Position numbers and translations under genes: made by a program. From Rheinheimera oceanensis (GTDB lineage Bacteria; Pseudomonadota; Gammaproteobacteria; Enterobacterales; Alteromonadaceae): a DNA stretch of 55,085 nt. Positions 43,441-52,859 of the stretch are shown in pieces (the first letter of the stretch is position 1; each line of letters starts with the position of its first letter). The stretch covers positions 1 to 55,085 of the forward strand of contig NZ_JAGPNM010000014.1 of NCBI RefSeq assembly GCF_018831085.1, read 5' to 3'. Below the pieces are notes generated by a model. The model was not told the origin of the DNA and ran no database searches. It saw only the letters and a program-made list of their open reading frames with translations.

Positions 43441-44753
43441 GCTTTCTCGTTGTTGGTCATTTTCTTCAGCCGGGCATAGAAAAAGCCATCCATGTCCTGT
43501 TCACCGGGTAGCAGTTGCCAGCCGTAGGGCTGATCTGCATGCTGCTGTGGCAATTTGTCCAGCTTAGCATCACTGTGTTGCTGTAAAAACAGTTCAATTT
43601 GCTGGTTGTTTTCTGCAGGTAAAATACTACAGGTTGCATAAAGCAGTGTGCCACCCGGCGCCAGCAGGCTCCAGCATTGGCGCAAGATACGCTGCTGCAG
43701 TTCAGCCAGTACTTCGATATCAGCCTTTTTACGTAGCCAGCGGATATCCGGATGACGACGGATCACACCGGTGGCGGAGCAAGGCACATCCAGCAAAATA
43801 CGATCAAATAATTTGCCCTGCCACCAGCTGTCGGGCTGGGCGGCATCTGCGGCAATAACATTAGCATTTAAGCCCAAACGGGCCAGGTTTTCATGTACCC
43901 GCTGCAGGCGTTTGGGTTCTTTATCCAGCGCGGTAACTTCAGCTTCAGGTGCCAGTTCCAGTATATGACAGGTTTTCCCACCGGGGGCGCAACAGGCATC
44001 CAGAATATGCTGGCTGCTGTTCACATCAAGCAAGGTGGCGGCATATTGCGCCGCAGCATCCTGTACTGAGAACCAGCCTTCGGCATAGCCGGGCAGGGTG
44101 GTGACATCCTGCGCCTGCGCCAGTTTAATTGCCGCCGGCAAAGCGGCAACCGGCCGGGTGTATTCAATATTCTGGCGGGTTAACGCGGCGGCATAGTCTG
44201 TCGGGTTAATTTTGCTGACATTTACCCGAAGCCACAGCGGTGCTTTTTGCTGGTTGGCGTCAAGTATCTGTTGCCATTGGTGCGGATAAGCCTGTTGCAG
44301 TGCGCCAATAAGCCAGCCGGGATGATTAAACTGCACCGCGGCCGGTGCTGTAGCAAAGTTAAATAACTCGGGTTGACGTTGCACATTGCGCAGCACGCCG
44401 TTAATCAGTTTGGTGAGCGATTGGCCTTTTAATTCTCGTGCAGCATCGACGGTTTCGCTGATAGCGGCATGGTCAGGTATGCGCATAAACTTAAGTTGGT
44501 AAATACCCACATACAGCAAAAACTGCAAAGGGCGCAGTTGTTTGATCAGTGGCTTACTCATTAACTGGCTACAAACGGCTTCCAGTTGCGGCAGGTAGCG
44601 CATTACGCCAAAGCAGATTTCCTGCAGCAGAGCTTTATCCAGCGGGTTATCCAGCAGAGCCTGCGCTTTGGGCAATACCTCAGACAATGACATACCCTGA
44701 TCGACTACATCAAAGCAACTGCGGGCAGCAAGCACACGAACATTATAACTCAT
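43437..44753 (-). CDS. rsmB: 16S rRNA m5C967 methyltransferase RsmB
   Basis: SAM-dependent rRNA methyltransferase. The N-terminal ~150 residues are NusB-like and helical. The C-terminal catalytic part has DACCAPGGKTCHIL, LDVPCSATGVIRRHPDIRW and the nucleophile motif YATCSILP. The 438 residues compare with 429 in E. coli. It is third in the def-fmt-rsmB-trkA operon, with 4-bp overlaps on both sides. Confidence 0.97.
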   Translation of the reverse strand: MSYNVRVLAARSCFDVVDQGMSLSEVLPKAQALLDNPLDKALLQEICFGVMRYLPQLEAVCSQLMSKPLIKQLRPLQFLLYVGIYQLKFMRIPDHAAISETVDAARELKGQSLTKLINGVLRNVQRQPELFNFATAPAAVQFNHPGWLIGALQQAYPHQWQQILDANQQKAPLWLRVNVSKINPTDYAAALTRQNIEYTRPVAALPAAIKLAQAQDVTTLPGYAEGWFSVQDAAAQYAATLLDVNSSQHILDACCAPGGKTCHILELAPEAEVTALDKEPKRLQRVHENLARLGLNANVIAADAAQPDSWWQGKLFDRILLDVPCSATGVIRRHPDIRWLRKKADIEVLAELQQRILRQCWSLLAPGGTLLYATCSILPAENNQQIELFLQQHSDAKLDKLPQQHADQPYGWQLLPGEQDMDGFFYARLKKMTNNEKA

Positions 44754-45706
44754 AGCACCTGGCCAATAATTGTACCCGGGCTTAACCAGTCTGCACGGCC
44801 ATTCAGAAAATCGGCGGCGGCCATAGCTTTTTTACCCGGCGGCTGTAACTGGGTAATGAGCAATGCGTCTTCAGCACAGGCAATGCAGATGCCGTGTTTG
44901 TCGGCACTTAACACTGTACCTGCGGCTTTACCGTTATTGCTGCTTTGTACGCTTGCCTGCCATACCTTAATACTGCCTTGTGCCAGCTTAATATAGCTTA
45001 CTGGCCAGGGGGTAAAGGCTCTTATTTCACGCTGCAGGGCGCTGGCTGGTTTGTTAAAGTTAAGCAGGGCTTCGTCTTTATGCAGTTTATCAGCGTAATT
45101 AGCCTGGCTGTCGTCCTGCACTTGTGCCTGTTGTTGCAGTACCGGTAAATTGGTCAACGCTGCTAACAGGGCTTGGGGTCCCAGTACGGCCAGTTTGTCG
45201 TACAATGTGGCGCTGGTGTCGGTGTTGTCAATATCGCAACTGACGGTGCTTAACATGGCGCCGGTATCTAGGCCTGCGTCCATTTGCATAATGGTTACGC
45301 CGGTTTGGGCATCACCGGCCCAGATAGCGCGCTGAATCGGTGCAGCACCACGCCAGCGCGGCAGTAAAGAGCCGTGCACGTTAATACAGCCAAGGCGGGG
45401 AGTATCCAGTACCGCTTGTGGCAAAATCAAACCATAGGCAACAACGATCATTAAGTCGGCGTTTAATGCCGCCAGCTCTTGTTGTGCCGGAGCTTTTTTC
45501 AGGGATTTAGGCTGATATACAGCCAGATTATGCCGCAGGGCCAATTGTTTTACCGCACTGGGTTGCAGTTGCTGGCCCCGGCCGGCAGGCCTGTCGGGTT
45601 GAGTGTAAACACCGACAACCTGATGTCCGGCATCTAACAGAGCTTGCAGATGGCGCGCCGCAAAGTCGGGCGTGCCGGCAAAAATAATACGTAGAGGAGT
45701 GGTCAC
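44750..45706 (-). CDS. fmt: Methionyl-tRNA formyltransferase
   Basis: Formylates initiator Met-tRNA using 10-formyl-THF. The 318-residue protein has the N-terminal formyltransferase domain (RIIFAGTPDFAARHLQALL; VAYGLILP; the catalytic stretch HGSLLPRWRGAAPIQRAI) and a C-terminal OB-like tRNA-binding domain. Length matches E. coli (315). It lies 12 bp after def. Confidence 0.98.
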   Translation of the reverse strand: MTTPLRIIFAGTPDFAARHLQALLDAGHQVVGVYTQPDRPAGRGQQLQPSAVKQLALRHNLAVYQPKSLKKAPAQQELAALNADLMIVVAYGLILPQAVLDTPRLGCINVHGSLLPRWRGAAPIQRAIWAGDAQTGVTIMQMDAGLDTGAMLSTVSCDIDNTDTSATLYDKLAVLGPQALLAALTNLPVLQQQAQVQDDSQANYADKLHKDEALLNFNKPASALQREIRAFTPWPVSYIKLAQGSIKVWQASVQSSNNGKAAGTVLSADKHGICIACAEDALLITQLQPPGKKAMAAADFLNGRADWLSPGTIIGQVL

Positions 45707-45718
45707 TGTATATCCTGC

Positions 45719-46234
45719 TTAAAGGGCGTGGCGTTGTGCCAGTTTGGCTTCTTTTTCCAGCTTTTTCCGGATCCGCTCACGCTTTAACGGCGACAGATAA
45801 TCAATAAATAATTTGCCGACCAGATGGTCCAGCTCGTGTTGCAGACAAATTGCCAGCAGGCCATCAGCATCTAATTCAAACCAGTTGCCGTTTCTGTCTT
45901 GTGCCTTTACGGTTACCTGGGCTGCACGCTCTACTTTGGCGTAGTTTTGTGGCACAGACAAACAGCCTTCTTCATAGCTGGTTTCACCACTGCGGGCGGT
46001 AATTTCCGGGTTAATAAACACCATGGGTTCGTTGCTGTCTTCAGACAGATCAATAACCACCACGCGCAAGTGCACGTTTACCTGAGTTGCGGCCAGGCCA
46101 ATACCATTTTCGTCGTACATGGTATCGAGCATATCGTCGACCAGTTGTTGGATCTCTGGCGTAACAGCTTCAACAGGTTTTGCTACTGTACGAAGCCTTT
46201 CATCGGGGTAATGTAATACATGTAAAACGGCCAT
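45719..46234 (-). CDS. def: Peptide deformylase
   Basis: A metalloenzyme that removes the N-formyl group from nascent proteins. The 171 residues carry all three family motifs: GIGLAATQV, EEGCLSVP and QHELDHLVG, with Cys and two His as metal ligands. It is the first gene of the def-fmt-rsmB-trkA operon and divergent from the LysM protein gene, with 123 bp between starts. Confidence 0.98.
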   Translation of the reverse strand: MAVLHVLHYPDERLRTVAKPVEAVTPEIQQLVDDMLDTMYDENGIGLAATQVNVHLRVVVIDLSEDSNEPMVFINPEITARSGETSYEEGCLSVPQNYAKVERAAQVTVKAQDRNGNWFELDADGLLAICLQHELDHLVGKLFIDYLSPLKRERIRKKLEKEAKLAQRHAL

Positions 46235-46357
46235 AATACCTACAAAAATATGCTTTGTTTCAAAGGTTGTGATATGTTTTAATTTTAGCCATTAATGCGC
46301 TGTATTAACAGCTTAGTGTGCAATAATTACAACAAGAACGAGCTCAAGGATGCCGGC

Positions 46358-47467
46358 ATGCTGAAAAAACTCGCTGCTATTGTCACTCTGGTGGTTATGA
46401 GTGGCTTTTTTAATGTGTTTGCCGATGTATTAAAAATTCGTGACGATGCCCCTGCCAGCTATGTTGTTAAGAAAGGTGATACTCTGTGGGATATCTCCGC
46501 TTTATATCTGAGTGAACCCTGGTTATGGCCACAGCTGTGGCAAATGAACCCTCAGGTTGACAACCCGCACCTGATATATCCCGGCGATACATTAACGCTT
46601 ACTTATGATGCGCAGGGCAGGCCACGCCTGGCAGTAAATGATAAAGTAAAGCGTCTGTCGCCCACCGCGCGCAAAACGTTAAAAAGTGCCGACGCGGTGT
46701 CTACTTTACCGCTAAGTATGATTCGGCATTACCTGACATTTGAACAATCGCTGTCGGACGAACAAATTCAGGCTCTGCCCTATATTCTCGGTTCTAATGC
46801 CAATGTAAAAAACTCCGTCAGTGATCATATTATTTATGCTAAAGGTGTGCTGGACACCGGTGCCTCTTATGGTGTGTATCGCAAAGGCAAACCTTATGTT
46901 GATCCGGAAACTGAAACGGTATTGGGTTATGAAACCACATTGGTAGCCACTGCCCGGGCGTTCAGGCCCGGACATGACGCAACTGAAAATAAGCCGGCAG
47001 AAGCATCATCATTGAATGTGCTCAGTGTGAAACGCGAGATTAAACAAGGTGATCGCCTGATGCCTGCATTGGAAGGCCAGGCGTTACCGGCTTTTTTTGT
47101 GATGGCTAAACCGGAGTTTGATATCGCCGGAACCATTATTGATACCACGTCAAATCTGCGTGAGTTTTCCAAGTGGGATATAGTGGTATTAAACCGTGGC
47201 AATTTACAGAGTTTAAAAGCCGGCCATATGTTGGGAATTTACCGCAGTTCACCGGTTGTTATCGATGGTAAAAATGGCCCGGTGTATGTTGAAGATGCGA
47301 GCAAGCTGCAAAAAATGTTTAAGAACTTCGGTGACAGTACTATAGCGTTACCACGTGAAAAAGTGGGTGAGCTGATGGTATTTAAAGTGTCAGAGCAAAC
47401 CAGCTTTGCTATTGTCACCAAAACACAACGTCCAATCCGGGTTGGAGATTTAATCGCTAACCTGTAA
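46358..47467 (+). CDS. Secreted LysM-domain protein
   Basis: Starting at ATG 46358, with AAGGA 7 nt upstream, it is 369 residues. A Sec signal is followed by a LysM domain (YVVKKGDTLWDISALYLSEP, ending NPHLIYPGDTLTL), which binds peptidoglycan, and a ~270-residue region of unknown fold. An earlier start at 46295 would extend the N-terminus past the signal. A LysM gene between def and dprA is a common arrangement in gammaproteobacteria. Likely a periplasmic cell-wall-associated protein. Confidence 0.9.
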   Translation: MLKKLAAIVTLVVMSGFFNVFADVLKIRDDAPASYVVKKGDTLWDISALYLSEPWLWPQLWQMNPQVDNPHLIYPGDTLTLTYDAQGRPRLAVNDKVKRLSPTARKTLKSADAVSTLPLSMIRHYLTFEQSLSDEQIQALPYILGSNANVKNSVSDHIIYAKGVLDTGASYGVYRKGKPYVDPETETVLGYETTLVATARAFRPGHDATENKPAEASSLNVLSVKREIKQGDRLMPALEGQALPAFFVMAKPEFDIAGTIIDTTSNLREFSKWDIVVLNRGNLQSLKAGHMLGIYRSSPVVIDGKNGPVYVEDASKLQKMFKNFGDSTIALPREKVGELMVFKVSEQTSFAIVTKTQRPIRVGDLIANL

Positions 47468-47490
47468 CTCAAGTATGGAGCCAGTTTGTC

Positions 47491-48582
47491 ATGGAGGATA
47501 TCCGCAACTGGCTCGCTTTAGCCACTGTGCATGGCCTTGACGGCCTGAAGTTCCAACGTCTGAGCGAGCAAATATCGGTTACCGAGCTGGTAAAATTACC
47601 GGCCAGCACCTTAAGAGATATTGGTTTTACCGAGCGTCAGGCACATATACTGGCTTATGAGTCAAAAGCCAGGGTAGATAGTGCGTTGCAATGGCTGGCG
47701 CAGGCTGATAATCATCATGTTATTACTTATCTTGATCCACGCTATCCGGCATTACTAAAGCAAACCAAACAACCACCATTGTTATTGTTTGTTAAAGGCA
47801 ACCCGCAGATCCTGGCACAACAGCAGTTAGCTATGGTGGGTAGCCGCCAGCCTACGCCAACCGGGCGTAAGGTGGCACAAAGTTTTGCGGCAGAATTGTC
47901 GCAGCAGGGCTATGTGATTACCAGTGGTATGGCACGTGGTATCGATAGTGAAAGCCATAAAGGTGCCTTGCAAGCCGGTGGCTTAACTATTGCTGTGCTG
48001 GGCCATGGTTTAAAGCAGGTGTATCCTGCTTCCAACAAAGCGCTGGCAGAAGCGATAACAGAGCAGGGCGCTCTGGTGTCAGAGTATTTTCCTGATGTGC
48101 TGGCGCGGGCAGAGTGGTTTCCGCAACGTAACCGTATTGTTGTTGGCTTAAGTATCGGCACTATAGTGGTAGAGGCAGGCTTAAAAAGCGGTACTTTGAT
48201 CAGTGCTAACTTGGCAGCAGAATACAGCCGCGATGTATTTGCTGTACCCGGATCCGTGTATAGCCCGCAATCTGCAGGTTGCCATGCACTCATTCAGCAA
48301 GGCGCTAAACTGGTGACCTGCGTGGCCGATATATTAGAGGAATGGAGCTTTTTTCAGAAAAGTTGTCTAACAACTGAGCCTGAATCGGAAAAAAGTACTG
48401 AAACAGACTTGTTTGCCAGCCAGTTGTTGGCTAACGTAGGAGATGAAGTTACCGCAGTTGATTTGATTGCACAGCGCGCCGGTCTGGTGATTGCCGATGC
48501 AACTATAGCGTTGTTACAACTGGAGTTGGCTGGTGAAGTAGCAGCGGTTCCCGGTGGCTACATTAGAGTGAGGAGTGCCTGA
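47491..48582 (+). CDS. dprA: DNA-processing protein DprA
   Basis: Binds incoming single-stranded DNA and loads RecA in natural transformation. The 363-residue protein has an N-terminal helical part, then the Rossmann-like DprA core: MVGSRQPTPTGRKVAQSFA, VITSGMARGIDSESHKGAL and FPQRNRIVVGLS. A C-terminal winged-helix-like segment follows (LLQLELAGEVAAVPGGYIRV). Length is typical. smg starts 2 bp downstream. Confidence 0.97.
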   Translation: MEDIRNWLALATVHGLDGLKFQRLSEQISVTELVKLPASTLRDIGFTERQAHILAYESKARVDSALQWLAQADNHHVITYLDPRYPALLKQTKQPPLLLFVKGNPQILAQQQLAMVGSRQPTPTGRKVAQSFAAELSQQGYVITSGMARGIDSESHKGALQAGGLTIAVLGHGLKQVYPASNKALAEAITEQGALVSEYFPDVLARAEWFPQRNRIVVGLSIGTIVVEAGLKSGTLISANLAAEYSRDVFAVPGSVYSPQSAGCHALIQQGAKLVTCVADILEEWSFFQKSCLTTEPESEKSTETDLFASQLLANVGDEVTAVDLIAQRAGLVIADATIALLQLELAGEVAAVPGGYIRVRSA

Positions 48583-48584
48583 GT

Positions 48585-49058
48585 ATGTTTGATATCCTCG
48601 TTTACCTGTTCGAAAACTATATCCACAACGAATCTGACATTTACGTTAATCATGCCGATCTGACCAAAGAGTTAAGCCGGGCGGGTTTTCATGACGACGA
48701 TATCTTCAAAGCGCTAAAATGGCTCGACAACCTGTCTGCGCTGCAGGAAAGTCATGTTAAGCCATACTTGTCAAAAGGCACCTCCAATGCCACCCGCATC
48801 TATTGCGCGGCGGAATTGGCTAAAATGGATGTTGAGTGCCAGGGCTTCTTGCTGTTTCTGGAACAAATTAATGTGTTGGATGCGGTTACCCGCGAGATGG
48901 TTATCGACAGGGTGATGGATCTGGACAGTAACAGCATTAGCCTGGAAGATTTAAAATGGGTGGTACTGATGGTGCTGTTTAATGTACCTGGCCGTGAAAA
49001 TGCGTATGCCCAAATGGAAGATTTAATTTTTGATGAACCTGAAGGGCCGCTGCACTAA
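48585..49058 (+). CDS. smg: Smg family protein (DUF494)
   Basis: A 157-residue Smg homologue starting MFDILVYLFENYIHNESD, with LKWVVLMVLFNVPGRENAYA near the end. The protein is acidic and helical, of unknown biochemical role. Gene order dprA-smg-zinc-finger protein is conserved from E. coli, which supports the name. Confidence 0.95.
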   Translation: MFDILVYLFENYIHNESDIYVNHADLTKELSRAGFHDDDIFKALKWLDNLSALQESHVKPYLSKGTSNATRIYCAAELAKMDVECQGFLLFLEQINVLDAVTREMVIDRVMDLDSNSISLEDLKWVVLMVLFNVPGRENAYAQMEDLIFDEPEGPLH

Positions 49059-49073
49059 GCGGCCTTAACCTTT

Positions 49074-49613
49074 ATGACCGATGATTCCGCGTTATTTGCG
49101 CTGCCGCAACAGCAGCAGTTATGTCCGTTGTGCCAGCAGCCGCTGGTAATCAAGTCTGGTAAAAATGGCCCTTTTCTCGGTTGCAGTGCTTATCCGGCCT
49201 GCAACTATATCAAAGCCTTACACCAGCATGAAACCAGCATAGTAAAAGTGCTGGATAGCGAAGCTTGTCCGCAATGCGGCAATGCACTGGCAGTTAAAAA
49301 CGGCCGTTACGGCATGTTTATTGGCTGTACCGATTATCCGCGTTGTAATTTTGTGGTGCATGAACACAGCGAACAACCAGACGCGGAGCGCCTGGCTTGC
49401 CCTAAATGTAAACAGGGCCAGTTGACCGAGCGGGTAAATAAATTTGGTAAAGTGTTTTGGGGTTGCGATAGTTACCCAAAATGCAAGTTTTTGCTGAATG
49501 ACAAACCTGTTGCAGGTAGTTGCATGGTGTGTGGTTTTGGTTTGCTGATGGAGAAGAAAGGCGTGTTGTACTGTGCAGATAAAAAGTGCGGCGAAAAACA
49601 GCCGGCAGCTTAA
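49074..49613 (+). CDS. yrdD: Topoisomerase I-type zinc-finger protein (YrdD-like)
   Basis: A 179-residue protein made of four C4 zinc-ribbon units of the topoisomerase I C-terminal type: CPLCQQPLVI...GCSAYPAC, CPQCGNALAV...GCTDYPRC, CPKCKQGQL...GCDSYPKC, and CMVCGFGLLM...CADKKC. No catalytic topoisomerase domain. It probably binds single-stranded DNA or RNA. It sits downstream of smg, as in E. coli. Confidence 0.93.
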   Translation: MTDDSALFALPQQQQLCPLCQQPLVIKSGKNGPFLGCSAYPACNYIKALHQHETSIVKVLDSEACPQCGNALAVKNGRYGMFIGCTDYPRCNFVVHEHSEQPDAERLACPKCKQGQLTERVNKFGKVFWGCDSYPKCKFLLNDKPVAGSCMVCGFGLLMEKKGVLYCADKKCGEKQPAA

Positions 49614-49622
49614 GCTACCGGC
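49601..49622. terminator. Hairpin between convergent yrdD and purK
   Basis: gccgg-c-agctt|aagct-a-ccggc spans the yrdD stop codon. It is a near-perfect palindrome that can serve both directions, but it has no strong T-run. Confidence 0.45.
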
Positions 49623-49629
49623 CTGCTTA

Positions 49630-50763
49630 TTAGTTTAACCGCTTTGCCATTTGAGCCAGCTCAGGAAAAGCAGCCTCAGGCAATAGCATGATCAATTGCT
49701 CAAAACGCTGCTTCAACTGAGTATTATCTGCCGCAGATAAATTAATATGGCCCATTTTACGGCCAGCGCGTTTGCTTTTTCCATACCAGTGCAGGTGCAG
49801 CCCCGGTAGCGCCAGTATTTGCTCCGGCACAGTGTCCTCGCCAAGGATATTTACCATCAAACTTGGACGAACCAGAGCCGTGCTGCCCAGCGGTAAACCG
49901 CATACGGCACGTAAATGTTGCTCAAACTGGCAGACATCGGCACCTTGCTGGGTCCAGTGGCCGGAATTATGCACCCGCGGTGCTATTTCATTGACCAGCA
50001 ACTCACCGTTAACATCAAAAAACTCAATTGCCAGTACGCCGACATAGTTCAGCTGATTTGCTACCGCAGTAAACATTTGTTGCGCCTGCTGTTGCAGCTG
50101 TTCGTTGCCGCTAATAGCTAATGATACGCTAAGTACACCATTAACATGATGGTTTTCGGTTAGCGGATATACCTGTATTTCACCTTTGCTGTTACGGGCG
50201 CCAATCAGTGACACTTCACGTGAAAACGGAATAAACTGCTCAGCCACTATGGCTTGCTTGCCATCCGCGGCCAAAAAGGCACTGATCTCCTGCCACAGCG
50301 CCGCGGCTTGCTCTGGTTGCTTTAGCCGCCACTGGCCTTTACCGTCATAACCGGCCAGTGCACTTTTAAATACCAGTGGCAAGCCCAGCTTGCTGATAGC
50401 ATTACTAAAATCGGTTTCATTATAAATAATGTGGTAACTGGCAGAGCGCACCCCGGCGCTGTCCAGCAACTGTTTTTCTAACCGGCGATCGCCACCGGCT
50501 TTAATTGCCGCCTCACCAGGGAAAAACTTACCGCTTTGCTGACACTGCGCCAGTACCGGCAGCGGAATGTGTTCAAACTCGGCGGTTACTACGTCGGCAT
50601 CGGCTATCGCATTGGCAAGGCCTTTGCCGAGATCCTGCTGTGTTAGCGGGTGCACTATACTATCGCTGTTAACATCATACGCACTGATACTAATGTTCAG
50701 CGGTGCTCCGGCCAATGCCATCATCCGTGCCAGTTGACCGGCACCCAGCACTAATACCTTCAT
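49630..50763 (-). CDS. purK: N5-carboxyaminoimidazole ribonucleotide synthase PurK
   Basis: ATP-grasp enzyme of purine synthesis that carboxylates AIR to N5-CAIR. The 377-residue protein shows VLGAGQLARMMALAGAPL at the N-terminus, ATP-grasp segments (PLVFKSALAGYDGKGQWRL; VLAIEFFDVNGELLVNEIAP) and RVHNSGHWTQQ. Its ATG overlaps the purE stop by 4 bp. Confidence 0.97.
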   Translation of the reverse strand: MKVLVLGAGQLARMMALAGAPLNISISAYDVNSDSIVHPLTQQDLGKGLANAIADADVVTAEFEHIPLPVLAQCQQSGKFFPGEAAIKAGGDRRLEKQLLDSAGVRSASYHIIYNETDFSNAISKLGLPLVFKSALAGYDGKGQWRLKQPEQAAALWQEISAFLAADGKQAIVAEQFIPFSREVSLIGARNSKGEIQVYPLTENHHVNGVLSVSLAISGNEQLQQQAQQMFTAVANQLNYVGVLAIEFFDVNGELLVNEIAPRVHNSGHWTQQGADVCQFEQHLRAVCGLPLGSTALVRPSLMVNILGEDTVPEQILALPGLHLHWYGKSKRAGRKMGHINLSAADNTQLKQRFEQLIMLLPEAAFPELAQMAKRLN

Positions 50764-51251
50764 AACGGCACCTGTGACGGATCGGGCTGGCTTAACACCA
50801 TATCGGTTTGTGCCTGGCGGAAGGCATCAATTTTTGTCATTAGCTCAGGACTGTTTGTAGCCAGAATTTGCGCCGCCAACAAGCCAGCATTGGCCGCGCC
50901 GGCATCACCAATGGCCAGGGTGCCTACCGCTACACCTTTAGGCATTTGCACAATTGACAGCAAAGAGTCCAGGCCTTTAAGGGCTTTCGATTGCACCGGC
51001 ACCCCCAATACCGGCAGGCTGGTAAAGGCGGCAGCCATGCCGGGTAAGTGCGCTGCACCACCTGCACCGGCAATAATGACCTTTAAACCACGGCTGGCGG
51101 CAGTATTAGCATAATCGGCCAGCAACTGTGGTGTGCGATGTGCGGAAACAACTTTGGTTTCATAGGCAATACCGAACTTATCCAGCATATCAGCGGCGTG
51201 CTTCATAGTAGGCCAGTCTGAGGTTGAACCCATGATGATGCCAACTTGCAT
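50760..51251 (-). CDS. purE: N5-CAIR mutase PurE
   Basis: Converts N5-CAIR to CAIR. The 163-residue class I PurE has GSTSDWPTMKHAADMLDKFG, VSAHRTPQ (catalytic His) and AGAGGAAHLPGMAAA. First gene of purEK. A TATAAT at 51302-51297 (minus strand) is preceded by a 14-bp palindrome placed between the -10 and -35 positions. Confidence 0.97.
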   Translation of the reverse strand: MQVGIIMGSTSDWPTMKHAADMLDKFGIAYETKVVSAHRTPQLLADYANTAASRGLKVIIAGAGGAAHLPGMAAAFTSLPVLGVPVQSKALKGLDSLLSIVQMPKGVAVGTLAIGDAGAANAGLLAAQILATNSPELMTKIDAFRQAQTDMVLSQPDPSQVPL

Positions 51252-51296
51252 TGTTGTTTCCTTCTGTACGTGATGAACTAAAAGCGTGAAGGCGCT

Positions 51297-51318
51297 ATTA
51301 TAGCCAGTTGCGCAACTG
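51297..51318 (-). promoter_or_regulatory. purE promoter -10 with palindromic operator
   Basis: TATAAT (minus strand, 51302-51297). Just upstream is the perfect palindrome CAGTTGCGCAACTG (51305-51318), in the spacer where a repressor would block polymerase. It does not match the E. coli PurR box. The -35 is weak. Confidence 0.45.
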
Positions 51319-51370
51319 AAGAAAATTTTAACTGTGTTTTTCGTCTAATTATCCGGAGTAGTAGCAACAA

Positions 51371-51925
51371 ATGACAGAACAGCAGCTGGTTTTACAGGCC
51401 TTGCAACAAGGTGGCGTTATCGCTTACCCCACCGAAGCCGTTTATGGTTTAGGTTGCGACCCGGATAACGAGGCGGCAGTATTGGCGCTGCTGGCAATTA
51501 AACAGCGGCCGGTGGAAAAGGGCCTGATTTTAATTGCTGCTAACTATTCGCAGTTGTTGCCCTACGTTGATGACAAAGCCATACCGCAGGAAAAGCGCTA
51601 CCAGATATTCTCCAGTTGGCCCGGCCATGTTAGTTGGGTGTTGCCAGCCAGCAAAATGGCCCCTAAGTGGATCACCGGTCAGTTCGACACTATTGCGGTG
51701 CGGGTCAGTGCTCATCCGGTGGTGCAGCAGCTGTGCAGTGCTTATGGCAAACCGCTGGTATCAACCAGTGCTAATTTATCCGGTCAGCCGGCCATTACCG
51801 ACAAAGCTGAGCTGGAGCAAAGCCTGGGTGATAAGTTGTCTGCTATTATGCCCGGGCCTTTGGGCGGTGCCACGCAACCCAGTCAAATTCGTGATGCCTT
51901 AAGCGGCAATATAGTAAGGAGTTAA
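51371..51925 (+). CDS. tsaC: Threonylcarbamoyl-AMP synthase TsaC
   Basis: Makes threonylcarbamoyl-AMP for t6A37 tRNA modification. The 184-residue YrdC-fold protein has GVIAYPTEAVYGLGCDP, KQRPVEKGLILIA, TIAVRVSAHP and PLVSTSANLSGQPA. Length matches E. coli TsaC (190). hemF starts one base after its stop, so the two are co-transcribed. Confidence 0.97.
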   Translation: MTEQQLVLQALQQGGVIAYPTEAVYGLGCDPDNEAAVLALLAIKQRPVEKGLILIAANYSQLLPYVDDKAIPQEKRYQIFSSWPGHVSWVLPASKMAPKWITGQFDTIAVRVSAHPVVQQLCSAYGKPLVSTSANLSGQPAITDKAELEQSLGDKLSAIMPGPLGGATQPSQIRDALSGNIVRS

Positions 51926-51926
51926 G

Positions 51927-52859
51927 GTGACCAACAGCCAACCTCAGCATCATCTGGCAGCTGTGCAACAGTTTTTACAGCAATTGCAGGACAATATTTG
52001 CGCTGCGTTGCAGCAGGCAGATGGCAGCGCACACTTTGTTGAAGATGCCTGGCGGCGGCCTGAAGGCGGCGGCGGTAAAAGCCGCGTGCTCACCGGTGGT
52101 AAGGTATTTGAGCAGGCCGGGGTGAATTATTCGCATGTATTTGGCGCCAGTATGCCAGCGTCGGCTACTGCACACCGGCCTGAGCTGGCAGGGCGCAGCT
52201 TTAATGCCTGTGGTGTGTCGCTGGTGATCCACCCGAATAATCCGTATTTGCCAACAACGCATGCCAATGTACGCTTTTTTATTGCAGAAAAACCTGGCGA
52301 GCCAGCAGTGTGGTGGTTTGGCGGCGGTTTTGATTTAACCCCTTATTACCCGTTTGAAGACGATGTTGTACATTGGCACCAAACGGCTAAAACAGCCGTT
52401 GACCCTTTTGGGGCCGACTATTACCCTGCGTATAAAAAATGGTGTGATGAATACTTTTATTTAAAACACCGCGGCGAAACCCGTGGTGTTGGCGGGCTGT
52501 TTTTTGATGATTTAAACGCGCCCGGTTTTGAACAAAGCTTTGCCCTGATGCGTGCTGTGGGTGAGGCCTTTATTCCGGCGTATTTGCCAATAGTTGAGCG
52601 GCGTAAAGATACGCCCTATGGCGAGCATCAGCGGCAGTTCCAGTTGTACCGCCGTGGCCGTTATGTTGAATTTAATCTGGTGTACGACAGGGGCACCTTG
52701 TTTGGCCTGCAAAGTGGTGGCCGCACCGAGTCGATTTTAATGTCAATGCCGCCGTTGGTGCGCTGGCAATATGGCTATCAGCCCGAGCCTGGCAGTGCCG
52801 AAGCGTTATTGTACGAGCGTTATCTTAAACCGCAGAACTGGCTGAAGCTTCAGGCCTAG
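51927..52859 (+). CDS. hemF: Oxygen-dependent coproporphyrinogen III oxidase
   Basis: Aerobic haem-pathway enzyme. The 310-residue protein has the signature FGGGFDLTPYYPFEDDVVHW, KKWCDEYFYLKHRGETRGVG and FNLVYDRGTLFGLQSGGRTE. The start is GTG with AAGGAG (51916-51921) upstream, overlapping the end of tsaC. Its stop TAG shares CTAG with the convergent globin gene. Confidence 0.97.
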   Translation: MTNSQPQHHLAAVQQFLQQLQDNICAALQQADGSAHFVEDAWRRPEGGGGKSRVLTGGKVFEQAGVNYSHVFGASMPASATAHRPELAGRSFNACGVSLVIHPNNPYLPTTHANVRFFIAEKPGEPAVWWFGGGFDLTPYYPFEDDVVHWHQTAKTAVDPFGADYYPAYKKWCDEYFYLKHRGETRGVGGLFFDDLNAPGFEQSFALMRAVGEAFIPAYLPIVERRKDTPYGEHQRQFQLYRRGRYVEFNLVYDRGTLFGLQSGGRTESILMSMPPLVRWQYGYQPEPGSAEALLYERYLKPQNWLKLQA

